Of a DNA stretch of 64,000 bases, positions 20,801-33,093 are shown piece by piece (position 1 is the first letter of the stretch; each line of letters starts with the position of its first letter). The notes below the pieces were generated by a model, which ran no database searches, had not been told where the DNA came from, and saw only the letters and a program-made list of their open reading frames with translations. The position numbers and the translations under genes are program-made. Source of the stretch: Meconema thalassinum (lineage: Eukaryota > Arthropoda > Insecta > Orthoptera > Tettigoniidae); assembly GCA_946902985.2 (NCBI GenBank), contig OX336388.2, positions 229,888,467-229,952,466 on the forward strand, given 5' to 3'.

Positions 20801-23800
20801 TTAGAGGTCTTTCACCTCGTCTGGCTGTGAGTAGGTTAGTCTGGCTCCCCTTTCCACTCTGCGCTCAGCCCTAAGCTGTTCATTCTCTAAGCGGAGGGTC
20901 GTATTTATGGCCTCAACCTCTCTCGCTACTTCAACCATTTCTCTGTAAAATTCTAGCATGCACTGGCACTCTTGTTGATCGCTTCCTTCACTGGGCAAGC
21001 TGTCTGCTTCTCGTTCCGTCCCGCTGCGTGAAACTTCAGGTCTGACTTCCTGGCTGACTTTGCCGTCCACGTTCAGTTGGGTGTGCGCTGCTAGTACTTC
21101 TTCTTGTTCGTCAAATTCTTCTGGCGAATAGTAAACTTTTAAGTTGGCAGCATTCATAACGACCTCATTTCCTGTTTCTAAATGCCTTATTCTGTATGCA
21201 TTGTTCTGTAGGTCTCTGATAACCTCGAACGGGCCGTGATATCCAAAAATGAACTTCTTATATTTTCTTGCTCCTGGATCTGAACTGGCTGGCCTCCTGA
21301 CTAAAACTTTTTCACCGACGAGAAGCGGTCTGTGATACCTCTTCGCACGATTTCTCCTCTGACGTCTCTCCGCTTGTGCCTGGAGATATTCGAAGGTTCG
21401 TTGGATCCTCAATTCTCGTCCTGGCTGTGCGTCTACTGGTAATGGAATAACACCATTCCACGGTCTCTCCGGTCTCAGATTCAAATGTAGAGTCACGGGA
21501 ACCTGACCTGTCGCCTCATGTACCGTATTATTTATACAGTATGCAATTACTTCTAGGAATTCAATCCAACGCCAATTCTCTTCAGAGCAGTAGATCTTCA
21601 TGTACTTCTGGATCTCTCTCATTACTCTTTCAACTGGACTTGCCTCAGGATGGCGAATGGTAGATAAATCTGCCTAATTCCTAGAGTTTCCAGTTCTCGA
21701 CGAAATTCCGCGCTTGTGAAGCAACTTCCGTGATCTGAGAGAATGTTATCCGGCTTCCCAAGTATCGGAATAACTCTCTCTTTCAGGCGTTTCAATACCT
21801 GCTTTGAACTTGTCTTCTGTATGGGGCATAATACCACCATTTTTGAAAATACATCCATGGATACAAAAATGTGTCTATTGCCTCTACGTGCTCTAGGCAA
21901 CGGCCCAAAGTTATCTATGCTTAATAGCTGCCTTGGCTTCTCCGGTAACAACGGAATAGGTCGTTGTCTCATTAAAAATGGATTTGGCTTTACCCTTTGG
22001 CACAAATCGCATGTCCTAATGGCATTTCTCACAGTTTCTCTCAACTTTGGCCAAGTGAATGCTTCTTTCAACAGAGCGGTAATTTTGTCTATTCCGGGAT
22101 GTCCAAATGATCTGTGTGCTAGCCACACCAATCTCCTCTGCAAAGATGCAGGAATGACAACTCTTTGTCGTGTATTGTCCACATCATCCCACTTGTGTAG
22201 TATCTGATTATACCATACATAATCTGTTGATAGTGCCTCTGCCTCTCTGTATATTGCAGTTCCCCTTGCTAATCGTCCCTCGAAGTAATCGATCATCATC
22301 TTCAACCACGGGTCTTCGCGTTGTAGGTTGGTAAGATTCCTCAAATCATCCAACGTCTTCTGATCTCGATTCTCAATCTGGACAGCGAGAGTTTCCTCTT
22401 CTCTAGGGTAACGGCTTAATATGTCCGGTATTACATTTTCTTTCCCTGGACAGTATTCTATTTCCACATTGAATTGGTGAATATACAGGGACCATCTTGT
22501 CAACCGCTGGCTAGACAAGTCCGTCTTTAACAGAAATGTTAAAGCTTTATGGTCTGTTCTGAGGACTATTTGAAAGCCGTACACGAGTTTATGCCATGTT
22601 TGCAACGCGTATAAAATTGCGAGCAACTCTATCTCTGTAATCGTGTAGTTTTTCTCATGGGCTTTCAACCTCCTACTTATAAAGGCAATAAAAATTTTCC
22701 TTTCAGGCTTATCAACATTTTCCTGGAATAGCATCGCTCCTACAGCAACAAGTGATGCATCCGTCTGTATGATGAATTTCTGGGTATAATCCGGGTATCC
22801 CAGCTTCACATATTCCAAAAGCATTTGCTTTGACCTCACGAATGCTTCCTGACATTGCTCCGTCCAATTCCATCTGCCGCCTTTCTTCAATAAATCCTGC
22901 AAGGGTGCTACTGTCGTAGTATAATTTGGGCAGTGGTTCGAAAAGAATCAAATTACTCCCAAATACTGTCGGACATGCTTTACTTTCGTGGGTCGAGGGA
23001 AATTCCGAATTACCTCCAATTTATCTGGGTTAGGCTTAACTCCATTTGCATCAATAACATGCCCTAGGAATTTAACTTCCTTCTGACAGAAGTGCGATTT
23101 CTTGATATTAACCTTAAAGTTAGCTTCTCGAAGGTCATCTAGCAACTTCTTCAGGTCTCTCATGTGCTCCTCCAGAGATTCTGATGTGAGTAGAATATCG
23201 TCTACGTATCTGATGGTTCTCTCCTTCACATCATCGGATAGATTGCGATCTAACGCTCTAATCAGGGCTGAACCAGCTGTTTTCAACCCAAAAGGTAGCC
23301 TTAAAAACGCATGTGTGTGTTGATCAAACATAAATCCTGTCAACAGACTAGTTTTCTTCTCTAATTCAAGATGGTGGAAACTGGAAGTAATATCCAAATT
23401 TGTGAATACGGTTTTCCCTTTGAATTTCCTGAGGATTTCCTTAATAGGTGGCACTTGGTCGAACTCCGGAATAACCTTCAAATTTAAATGTCTCAGGTCC
23501 AGACATATCCTGACAGTCCCGTCTGTCTTAGGTACAATCACCAATGGACTTACGTAAGGCGTAGGTGTCTTCTCAATATCACCGGCCTCCAACATCTCCT
23601 GAATTGCCTCTTTCACTTTAGCATAGTGCTTTTCGGCTATAGGGTAGGGTTTCTGCCTAAATGGTGTCCAATCACTGACTTGGAAAGCATAAGTGAAGTT
23701 CTTTATACGACCAGGTCTCGAATCAAAGACTTCCTTCTGTTCCAGTAATAATTGCCTTAAATTTTCCTTCTCTTTTGGTCCAATTTTTGCTTCTTCAAGC

Positions 23801-24345
23801 TTTTCCGAAATATGTTCTTCCAGTTCGGGTTCCAGATCTTTTTCTAAGTCTGCGGCTAGTGTTTTCAGTTCTTCTTCTAACTGTTCCATAGCTAACACTT
23901 CTTCCTCAGCCACATCTCTGTATGTATGCCATACTTGTTCATCTGACCCTGGTTCATTCTGATTGAGTGCGACCTCTAAGCCTTCAGCTTCCTCATCCAC
24001 ATGGAACATAACCCTGTCCTGTGCTAGGTCGATTATCACTCGGTATTCCCTTATAAATTGTGCCCCTATAATCAGGTTAAAAGGCAATTTGTTTACTAAT
24101 AGAAAACTCTGTGGAAACGTAGAGCCTCCTATCTGTAACTCTAGGAATACTTGATATTTGCATACCATCGTTCTGTCTGGAATTACACCTTTTATTTTGA
24201 CACTTGAGATAGGTATTTTCAAAACATTTTCTCTCTGCGCTATCTCATTATACAAAGCTTGTGTCATAAGGCACACTGTTGAACCCGTATCCAATAAACT
24301 TCTTATTTTCAACCCTGCCACTCTTATCAAAATAATGGGCAATTC
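20801..24345 (-). pseudogene. pol: Gypsy Pol polyprotein (protease, RT, RNase H, integrase), inactivated
   Basis: Reads in the same frame as gag, one codon after the gag TGA. In order: aspartic protease with LLDTGS (about residue 19); RT with PLVIVPKTDGTVRICLDLRH, LPFGLKTAG and RYVDDILL (about residue 380); RNase H with QTDASLVAVGAMLFQ and TDHKALTFLL; integrase with the zinc-binding HRSFGHPG...CDLCQRVK, catalytic aspartates in LLSIDNFGP and ILSDHGSCF, and HPEASPVERV carrying the glutamate. The tail has GEKVLVRR and FGYHGPFEVIRD, a GPF/Y-type module, then an E/R-rich coiled segment. Breaks: TGA at 22948-22950 and a one-base loss near 21655. About 1180 residues, normal for the family. Confidence 0.93.
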
Positions 24346-26823
24346 TCATTTGACCATGACCTGTGATCCTCCCGTATCCTCAATTAACTCTTCTGGTTTG
24401 GCTATCCAATTGATGACGTTGACTGACTTCCATCCATCATTTCCAAATTCTTCTAATTTTGGCGTTTTTTTTTCAATAGCGCCCGTCCCCTTAGAGTTTC
24501 TTCTCTCCTGTTCGCTGCGCTGTAGCTCCAAACTCTTAGCTCCGTCTCCATATCTATCTGGCGATGTCCTATTCTGCATAACTTCTTGCCAGTGGACTTG
24601 TTGCTTCGGGGGCTCATCTCCCCTTTCATTGAGGTATTGCAATGAAGCGTGGTATCGCTCCTCTACCTCATCATCGAAGTTACGTCTTCTTTCCTGGGGT
24701 CTCCAATTTCTATTGTTGCCTTCTTGGCCATTGTTACCTCCATTGTTTTGGTACGGCCTATCCCTGGTATTCTGCTTGTTCCAAGAATTTCGGCCTCTTC
24801 CCCTGCCAGCATTACCTTTATATTTCGGCTGCCATCTTCTGGCTTCCTGTTCCCATTGACGTCCGTTGGAATCTAACGTATCTGTGCTAGTAGCTTTGTT
24901 GTTCTTTGGAGCTTGATACTGGTCAGTCGGCGTGTTGGTCACATGTACCTGTTCCACGGTTCGATTCTGACGCATCGTATTTGCTGTTGTGAGGTCCAGT
25001 TGTCTCAGAACTGTCTCCATTTCCATAGCAGTTTTTGCATTAGCCGAGATTAGCAGTCTCTGTATCTCGTATGGAAGCTGTTTGGCGATAGCAATACATA
25101 ATTCCAGCTCGCTAGGCTTTTGATCAAGCTCTTTGAACCGACACATCTGTGATATGAAGAATTCTGCATACTTCGTTGGATTGTTAGTGCTGTATCTTTT
25201 TGAATATAAATCCAACCGTAAATTCTGTTGGGTCGCTGGATCCCAGTATCTCTTCAAAAATGCCTCTCGAAACTCCTCAACAGTATCGAAAGTGTAGCGG
25301 AAGCTGCGAAACCATAATGCGCACTCCCCTTCTGTTAATTTCTCTATAGCTCGTAGCCTGCGCTCTTGCGGTATTCGCGCATCATTCAAATATTCAGACA
25401 CTTCTTTTAGCCAATATTTCGGTGTCATACTACAGTGGCTACCTGAGAATTTCCTTGGTTTCTCTTCACTTGCTCTGATAACATTTATCACTTGTGTGTG
25501 CATAGCATTTTCGTGTGGCGTCGATGCTGCAACTGGCGCACCTGGCGTCATATAAGGACTTTCGCCTGGGCCTGTAGCACTCCCTATTATAGGCTGGGTT
25601 TCAAAATCTGCCCACCTAGTTCTCCTTATATCGTCCATGCTGCCTTCGCTAGACTTAGGATCTTTCATGAGGGTTTCCTCTTGCGCAATTATCCTAGTCT
25701 CCATTTCATTGTGGCGCATCTCTGCCCTTTCCAGACGAGTAATTACCTCTTTCTCTATTCTGGTAAGCCTATCTCGATTTTCCTCGGCTTCTTGAAATAT
25801 TTTCTGCTTGTCTTCCTTCAGACTCTGCTTAATATGGGATATTTCATCCTCTACATCTTCCTTTATCTGAGCAATGGTCTTGTCGTTTGCCTCTGTCTTT
25901 TGGCCTTCTCTCACTTCGAGTTCTTCCCTCAATCCTTTGATTTCCTCTCGAATGTGTCCCTTGACCTTTGACATTTCATTCTGGACCTTAATGATTTCAC
26001 CTCTATTCTCCTCTTGCCTTTTGTTAACTACGACAATGTCACTTTGAACTTGGTCCAGTTATTGATGAACTTTGCTCATCTGACCCTTCATATTTCCTAC
26101 CAGCTCTTTACTCTCGTTAACGACAGCCTTGATTTCACCTATTTCCTGGCATTGACCTAATATATTCTGATCCTGTTTCTTTAGATCACCGTTAATTGCT
26201 CTAGCATAGCTTTTCAATTTCGTGTCCCATTTACTGTCGTTTTCTTCCAACTTTTGATCTACCGTACTGGTAAATTCTGCGAACTGTTTCGCTTGGCGTT
26301 CGAGATTCGCCTCATTTTGGATTTGAATATCCTTAATGTCGTTAGCCAATGCGTCTAACCTACTGTTGGTTTCATCCTGCGCATGCTTACACGCTTGTAA
26401 GTTACTCTCAAGTTTGGCTTCTATAGCCTCGAAACGTTTATCCGTCTTAACCTGCATTTCCGATACAATGCTTACAACAGTTTCTGTAACTTCAGTCTTA
26501 ATTACCTCATGCATCTGACCTAACTTATCGTTTAACTCAACCTTATTTGCCTCCATTGCCAGCTGATTGGCATCTAACCGATTACTCAATTCAACCTGGT
26601 TATGATTAATTGCCTCCTGATTGGCATCTTATCGATTATTCAATTCACTCTGATTATGATTCATTGCAACCTGATTTGCATTAATTGCCTCCTGATTGGC
26701 ATCTAAACAAGTGTTTATTTCATTCTGGAAAGCCTTTGCTTTCAGCTTATTTTGTTCATTAACAGCGTCAAAATGCTGCCTTAAGCCTGCAATCAAATGC
26801 ACGATCTCCTCTGTACCAGACAT
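24346..26823 (-). pseudogene. gag: Gypsy Gag with long N-terminal coiled coil, two nonsense codons
   Basis: The start is chosen at MSGTEEIVHLIAGLRQHF (ATG at 26823) because the upstream extension does not look gag-like. The frame is 825 codons with TAA at 26629-26631 and 26059-26061. Residues about 1-430 are rich in N, Q, E and K, with repeats built on LDANQ and NxNQ units and predicted coiled coil. A retrotransposon capsid domain follows (YWLKEVSEYL, CALWFRSFRYTF, KRYWDPATQQNLRLDLYS). The C-terminus has no CCHC knuckle but an arginine/glycine/asparagine-rich stretch (GNAGRGRGRNSWNKQ) that could bind RNA. It ends with TGA at 24346-24348, in frame with pol. Confidence 0.85.
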
Positions 26824-27139
26824 TCTTACAATAATATACTTTGAGATGCAGGCAGGCTTCCTGGAAATATGTGTGGATACGATTTGGAGAGAGACACAAA
26901 ACACTGTACAAATACTATAAAATTGCATACACTTTGAATCTATGGATTAATTATGGATTGGGTGCGTAGCGCTCATACCCTTGGGTAATCCTCTTCTCAA
27001 TAGAGAGACTCTGCGTTACGTCAAAAGCCTACTGAACTCAAAAATCACTCAAACACAGTTTGAGGCAAAAATATAATTACTATGGTCTTCCCCATGAAAT
27101 ACCATAAAAAATATATGGGTTTTCCCTGAATCCCATAAT
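26824..27139 (-). other. Gypsy 5' untranslated leader
   Basis: Lies between the tRNA-Lys primer site at 27140-27156 and the gag start. It is non-coding; a short upstream extension of the gag frame runs to 26928. No splice or frameshift signal was identified. Confidence 0.6.
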
Positions 27140-27156
27140 CCCCACGTTGGGCGCCA
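27140..27156 (-). promoter_or_regulatory. tRNA-Lys primer-binding site, innermost copy
   Basis: On the minus strand this reads TGGCGCCCAACGTGGGG, exactly complementary to the 3' end of insect tRNA-Lys(CTT) with its CCA, as recalled. It is 470 bp from the LTR edge, whereas a primer site normally abuts the LTR. It is the first of a series of CCA-ending modules running to the LTR. Confidence 0.75.
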
Positions 27157-27626
27157 TGATAAATTATATATCATGGGAGGTGGTCCACGTTAAGACATCG
27201 CAGCAACCCTCCAAGGTCTCGGTTGTACTGTCGAATGCCCCACGTTGGGCGCCATGATAAATTAATTGATATCATGTGAGGTGGTCCACGTTAAGACATC
27301 GCAGCAACCCTCCAAGGTCTCGGTTGTACTGTCGAATGCCCCACTTGGGTCTCGCCATGATAAATGAGTACACCTCTTGCGCATATGGTGACCTGTATTT
27401 TAAACCGGCCCACATACCAGCGCCATGATAAATGAATTGAGTATATCATGCTGATAGAAGGTGTTTATCAAAATTTATATTGTTCGTATCGGAGCTTACC
27501 TAAGGTTAGGCGCGGTCCTCCCCTAATTCATGTTAGTCGTTATTTTAATAGAGTTGTGTGCACAAGATCTAGACCGACTTTAGTTGTACCTATAGCTCAA
27601 ATCACTGTACAGGACATCAATTTCCA
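27157..27626 (-). repeat. Four stacked LTR-end/primer-site modules
   Basis: Units 27157-27254, 27255-27357, 27358-27425 and 27426-27626 each begin tgataaat and each end cca. The first two are close tandem copies (shared gtggtccacgttaagacatc and ggttgtactgtcgaatgccc). Primer-site quality falls toward the LTR: exact (27238-27254), altered (27339-27357), only gcgcca kept (27420-27425), then tttcca at the LTR. Read on the minus strand each junction is tca|tgg, as at a true LTR/primer boundary. Confidence 0.8.
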
Positions 27627-30600
27627 TGTACCCAAGTGAGTAATCTCGATGGAAAATATGTTTCTGCCTCCAGCTAGCATCAGGACTCAGGCGTGTACCG
27701 TTCTCCCATTGAGCAGTTGCATATTTTGGATTTGAGGCTAAAAGGTATCAACTCTACAATGATAAAGCACAACTCTACCCTAAAGACTTTAATTCAGTAA
27801 AACTCATGGCTTCAAACAAATAATGAGAACACAAATCCCATAAACAATACACAAACAAACAAAGTTACTCCCACAATCCATTAATTATTCGCATAGTTGA
27901 ACAAATTAAATCCATATCACTATTCAATCTTTTACCATTATGTGGACTTTAAACTTTACTCAAGTGCACTGATGCACATGTAATGTTTCACAAAACTGAA
28001 CTATTACATTCATGTCACCTAATGTGACTTCTTTATATTCACAAAGTTACTTGCATCCTACAATACATCTGAATTTACATCATGTGTACTATCTGTGTTA
28101 CATCTCTCCCACCAAATGCTTTCATGCATTAGCCAACTCATGGTTTGCACTACGATCTACTTGCAACACCACAATTACGCAAGTTTACCCCTCCACTCCC
28201 TTATTTTTTTATAGTTTCACTGCATGTCATTGTGATTTCACTAAATAATTTCTGTTATCGTTGTGTCGGATAGTATACTATTACGCTACCCTTACGAGCG
28301 TAGCCTGTGGCAACGAGTAACCAACTTCATTAACTAGGTGTCAGTGACAGTAACAAATACAACATCCAACCATTCGTTAGATTGCTAAATTTTTATATCA
28401 TCAGGGAAATCTATGATTAGCAATGTGTTTCTAAACCACACACATTCATTACACATTATAACAATTCTTCCTTTCGTTACAAGCAAGGTCTTAAATCTGT
28501 CCGCTCAAGAACGCGAACCTTCACAGTTAGTTTAGTAACCCCAGCCCCTTGGACTGCCTGCATACAATGGCACGGAGTAGGGTCGTTCACGGCTGTAAAC
28601 CGCCCCTTTGTCTCCCCGTTTCCTGGACTTTTATCTCCCAAGCAGTATTACAACTTTGAATATAACATTGTGGTCACAATGATCCGCGTGATGCCATATG
28701 ATCTGAACTGAATATTATGCAATGCTTCTGGGTGAGCTTGAATATTTAATCCTATCCTTAGGACATTAATAACGTCCTCAACAGGTCCGTATCACAATAT
28801 GAAGGCACGAGATTCATAGAACACAGGTCTAGTGGTTAGCCGGTATCTCAAATAAAATATTACGGTCAGTCAACAGCTGCCGCCAATGATTCGCTTCAAC
28901 GAGCTGAATCACTCAACAATAAGTTCTCGGGGAATCAGGTATAGCGTCGAGGTGTCCAATGTTCTCCCCGCGCTTACCACGGGATTCGGACCCGGAACAT
29001 TTCATATCCAACATTGGAGATAGGGTACACACTAAATACTCTCCGGCATAAATTAATATCTCTGTACGCTCATGCTGTACGAGATTTCATACGTCGATTA
29101 GATCACCTGGCCCCTTACCTGTCCATGATCTCGCCTTATAATAAAGAGAACTCTAACTGTACTCTACGAGCTTAATGAAGCCACAAATTCAATTCACTGT
29201 CAAGCTCCAACATTCCCGTGCATAATTATATCCCCATTAATACAATCTATTTAATATTAACTCTTTTCTCTTCCCTTAATGTAATCTACTGCTTGGCTAG
29301 ATAAATAATCCAATTAGCGTAAATACTTCTTGCTTAAAACCTTTCATCCTGATGTATTCAATTATACCGTTTATCATCATTATAATTATTATTATTATTA
29401 TGACTGACATAAATTATCCTTCCGACACAACGTAACTGCTTCAATGATCGAACATTCGCGTTCGTCACGTTAAGTTTCACATAACTGAATTGCCATTATT
29501 TATTAGTAGCATTAATAGTGGTAACGATTAATCCACTCTCTGATGTATTCAACATCTTAACTTTACTGAAATCAAACAATAAACATATGAGGATATGCCT
29601 CCTAATATTGATTCTTACTGGCATATTTTATACTTCCGAAATCATATTACATGCAGTGACTATCCTTCTATAGTAACATGATTTGTGGGGTACTTACGTC
29701 GGCTTTATCCAGGTGGCTCCAACCACCATATTCCAGTGTCACCTGCCATCGGCTTACTTAGTGGCACATTGCCATCTTGCAAATACACATATTATATGAC
29801 ATTTGATTTATAAACACACGACACTTTTCCATTTTTATAATGAAGCTAATGCTTCCAAAACACATAACACTATATAACACTGGTTATATTATGACTTAAA
29901 GAGATATTTACATAACATCGGTGCACAAACACACGTTACACTTTAATTCCTGATTGGTTGACATTCCCTAGCATGTATCGAAAGTACAGGTGCGGACGGC
30001 CCTTCCTTCGGTCCTACCCCTTCCTGATTGAATCTCCCGATCATCTGCTCACGGATTCACCAACAGTTTCTCGAGCATCCCTTGATAATCTTCCTACTAT
30101 TGCAGCGATATGCTTACATCTCGTCATGAACGCTACTTACTGGTATACTCCAAATATGTATAACCAATCACTATACTTTACTGCGCTCAACATTGTACAT
30201 TGTATTTACATGAATTATCACTTTTCACAGTCCTGCCTAGTATATCACACGTCACTTAATAAACATTATATAACAGTCTTACTGCACGGCTTCCCACATT
30301 GAAGTCCGAGCATCCTCTCCTAACTTCGGTAATATGCATTTCGCATAATCAAGTTTGTTAATTACCGACTTCATTCTTAGTTCATGACCATGCATGAATA
30401 TATTCTCACATGTGTGTTACATTGCACAGCTAACATGCTGATTACCAGTGAAATGTTTAAGTCTTTGTGTGCGCCTGGGCGCTCCGTGTCCTTTTCAACT
30501 GCGACTGCTTCAAAACAACTCTCCCCCCGACTGGGTCTAAAACTGTCACGAACTGTAAGTTTCAACTGTACTGCGGTCAACTGTTAAAAATTGTTCGCTT

Positions 30601-31446
30601 CGACTGGGTCCACCCTCTTATATCTGTTTCACACAAAAAGTAGGGCAAGGATTCCCGCGATAAATCAGCTCCTCTCCTAGGGTGTTTCTGAATTTGGAAT
30701 AATACCCATATTGTTCCTTTTTCTTCGCTGGTCACAAAAATGTATGTGTGTTCGAGGATCGATCGGCCACTTAATTTATATTAATTATCTTATCCATGGC
30801 TTGGGGACGCTACTTCACTGGGAATCCCTGGCAACATCCTCAAGTCCATCCGCGAACACCCATAGTCCTGTAACATTACGCACTGCATTAAACATGCCTT
30901 GATTTCGCCGTTTTATGGCTCTAAAATTAGCCTCCTGGCTAAAGATTCATCTGTGCGCAACTCTCATGTCATTGCATTGCTCCAATCATGAGTAATCAAT
31001 GATTTTCCTTGGGATCTTCCCGTTCCATTCTCAAGTCTATTCTCAAACGGGGAAGAACCTGGTCATTATTTAACCTCCCGACCCCTTGCAGACGACTTAT
31101 CTGGGTCAGCAAGATTGACGTGGCGCCACGGGCCTCCTCCCACAATTCTGGGGCTATTTGCTAAACGTCAAACGTTGAAACTCCTGTGTTTCAAATCCAG
31201 CATAGCCTACTTCATGTAGTCCAAATAATGCTATCTTCCACTATTTTCCTGCATTATTTCACTAAATAATGTCAGTAACAACTGATATCACATCAGTAAT
31301 TAAATATATAATTTCTTCTAGGGGTTCTTACAATGAAATACCCTCAACAGATCTCGGGTTCGTTCCCTGGTGGAACCTTTATTCAGAGCTCAACTTATCT
31401 CCGTGATCCACGTTCGAGACCAGTCAGCATGACCACCTCGGGTTCA
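27627..31446 (-). repeat. 5' LTR of the Gypsy element (3820 bp)
   Basis: The 5' LTR in element orientation. Starts (minus strand) TGAACCCGAGGTGG and ends GGGTACA. A promoter near 30617 would place U3 at about 0.85 kb and leave nearly 3 kb of R plus U5 as transcribed leader. It has the same AT-rich, non-coding character as its partner, including a short AT microsatellite near 29385-29400. The right target duplication ctac follows at 31447-31450. Confidence 0.93.
30540..30624 (-). promoter_or_regulatory. Candidate Pol II core promoter in the Gypsy 5' LTR
   Basis: On the minus strand GATATAAG (30617-30624) resembles a TATA box. It is followed within 85 bp by several ACAGTT words, close to the arthropod initiator consensus TCAGT. 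The same arrangement is present in the other LTR (19886-19893). Position and motif are seen; promoter function is inferred. Confidence 0.45.
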
Positions 31447-31809
31447 CTACCCATCTGATCTTCATCATTCCCCTGTAACACCACATTTCAAACGCCTCAG
31501 TTTTCTTCTTTTCTGCTGCACCAATAGTCCAAGTTTCGCTTCCATAGAGCGCCATGCTCCAGACAAAGGCTGTCAAAAAGACTTCCTAATACCTAAATCT
31601 ATATTCGATGTCAATAGATTCCTTTTCTGTAGAAATGCTTTCCTTGCCTGAGCCAACCTACCTTTTATATCCTCCTTGCTTCGTGTATCACTGGTCATTT
31701 TTCTTCCTAAGTAACAGAAGTTTCCTACTTCCTTTAGCTTTTCACCTGCCAATTTGATGTCCATAGAAGTTTCTGATTTATTTCGGCTGCATTCCAATAT
31801 TTTTGTTTT
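31447..31809 (-). pseudogene. RTE-like LINE copy B, continuing beyond the Gypsy element (part 2)
   Basis: The minus-strand frame includes MECSRNKSETSMDIKLAGEK and LGRKMTSDTRSKEDI, contiguous with the C-terminal part at 16532-16846 once the Gypsy element is removed. It stops abruptly at 31809 against the ttg tail of copy C. Confidence 0.85.
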
Positions 31810-33093
31810 GTTGTTGTTTGAGTCTTCAGTCTTTTGACTGGTTTGATGCAGCTCTCCATTCCTCCCTGTCCTGAGCTAATCGTTTCATCTCTACATAGCT
31901 CCAACACCCTACATCCGAGGCAATCTGTTTAACATATTCTAACCTTGGTCTACCCCTACAGTTTTTGTCCTCGACCCTTCCTTCCATAACTAAGCTTGCT
32001 ATTCCTGGGTGTCTTAGTATGTGTCCTAGCAACCTATCTCTTCTCTTCATTAACAGTCGCCAGAAACATCTCTCCTCTCCCACTCGTCTTAATACCTCTT
32101 TGTTTGTAACCCTATCTACCCATCTGATCTTCATCATTCTCCTGTAACACCACATTTCAAATGCTTCAATTCTCCTCTTTTCTGCTGCACCAATAGTCCA
32201 AGTTTCACTTCCATAGAGCGCCACGCTCCAGACAAAGGCTTTCAGAAATTACTTCCTAACACCTAAATCTATATTCGATGTCAGCAGATTACTTTTTTGT
32301 AGAAATGCTTTCTTTGCCTGAGCCAACCTACTTTTTATATCCTCTTTGCTTCGTCCATCACTGGTTATTCTGCTTCCTAAGTAACAGTAGTCTCCTACTT
32401 CCTTCACCTTTTCACCTGCCAATTTGATCTCCATAGTGGTTTCTGATTTATTTCGGCTGCATTCCAGTATTTTTGTTTTACATTTATTAATTTTCATCAT
32501 GAATTCTTTCCGTAAGACGGAGTCCATACCATTCAAAAACTCATTCAAATCCTCAGGCTTGTCGGCCAAGATGACGATGTCATCAGCAAATCTCAGAGTT
32601 GAAATTATTTCTCCTTGAATCTTCACTCCAACTTTAAATTTTTCTCTAATTTCCTTCATTGCTTGTTCAATGTAAAGATTGAAAAGTATGGGTGATAAGT
32701 TGCAGCCTTGCCTTACACCTTTCTGAATACCAGCTTCTCTCTCATGTCCTTCAACTCGAATGACTGCTGTCTGGTTTCTGTACAGATTGTATATCACCCT
32801 CCTATCCCTGTACTTTATTCCAATCGATTTCAAAATGTCGAACAATTTAGTCCAATCATCATTATCAAAAGCCTTTTCTAAGTCTACAAATGCCATGAAC
32901 GTTCTCTTATCTTTCCTTATTCTACCTTCCAAAATCAGCCTAAGACTTAGTACAGCTTCCCTTGTTCCTACATTTCTCCTGAAACCAAACTGGTCTTCAC
33001 CCAACTCCGTTTCTATCTGGCTTTCAATCCTTTTGTAAATTATTCTAGACAGGATCTTTGAAGCATGAGTAATCAAGCTGATTGTACGGTAAT
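31810..33093 (-). pseudogene. RTE-like LINE copy C, best preserved RT of this family here
   Basis: Starts at the LITHASKILSRIIYKRIE block. It then shows EDQFGFRRNVGTREAVLSLR, FMAFVDLEKAFDNDDWTKLF with the first catalytic Asp, QKGVRQGCNLSPILFNLYIE, and LRFADDIVILAD. The C-terminal frame 31826-32224 runs from LYGSETWTIGAAEKRR to a stop before the microsatellite tail. A frame break near 32240 separates the two halves. The endonuclease is missing. It abuts copy B, so it probably inserted into B. Confidence 0.85.

Larger units (their letters stand above)
16847..31446 (-). mobile_element. Ty3/Gypsy LTR retrotransposon with 3.8 kb LTRs, degenerate
   Basis: Long direct repeats (16847-20715 and 27627-31446) enclose a 6.9 kb interior with gag-pol on the minus strand in the Gypsy order PR-RT-RNaseH-IN. 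The ends are TG...CA and the target duplication is 4 bp. LTRs of this length are unusual; insect Gypsy LTRs are generally a few hundred bases to about 1.5 kb. There is no env-like frame. Stops and a frameshift make this copy inactive. Nine mismatches over the outer 1075 bp of the LTR pair (about 0.8 percent) indicate moderate age, older than the element at 4313-9559. Confidence 0.93.

Noticed and set aside
20801..21000. A third, env-like gene in the Gypsy element
   Set aside because: After integrase only a short E/R-rich tail remains before the stop at 20801-20803, and no signal peptide or membrane segment is seen before the LTR.
23102..25971. Plus-strand frames across the Gypsy interior
   Set aside because: All are antisense shadows of gag-pol.
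27627..27640. Primer site directly at the Gypsy LTR (TGGAAATTGATG on the minus strand)
   Set aside because: It starts with TGG as required, but I could not match it to any tRNA I know, so it was not annotated as a primer site.
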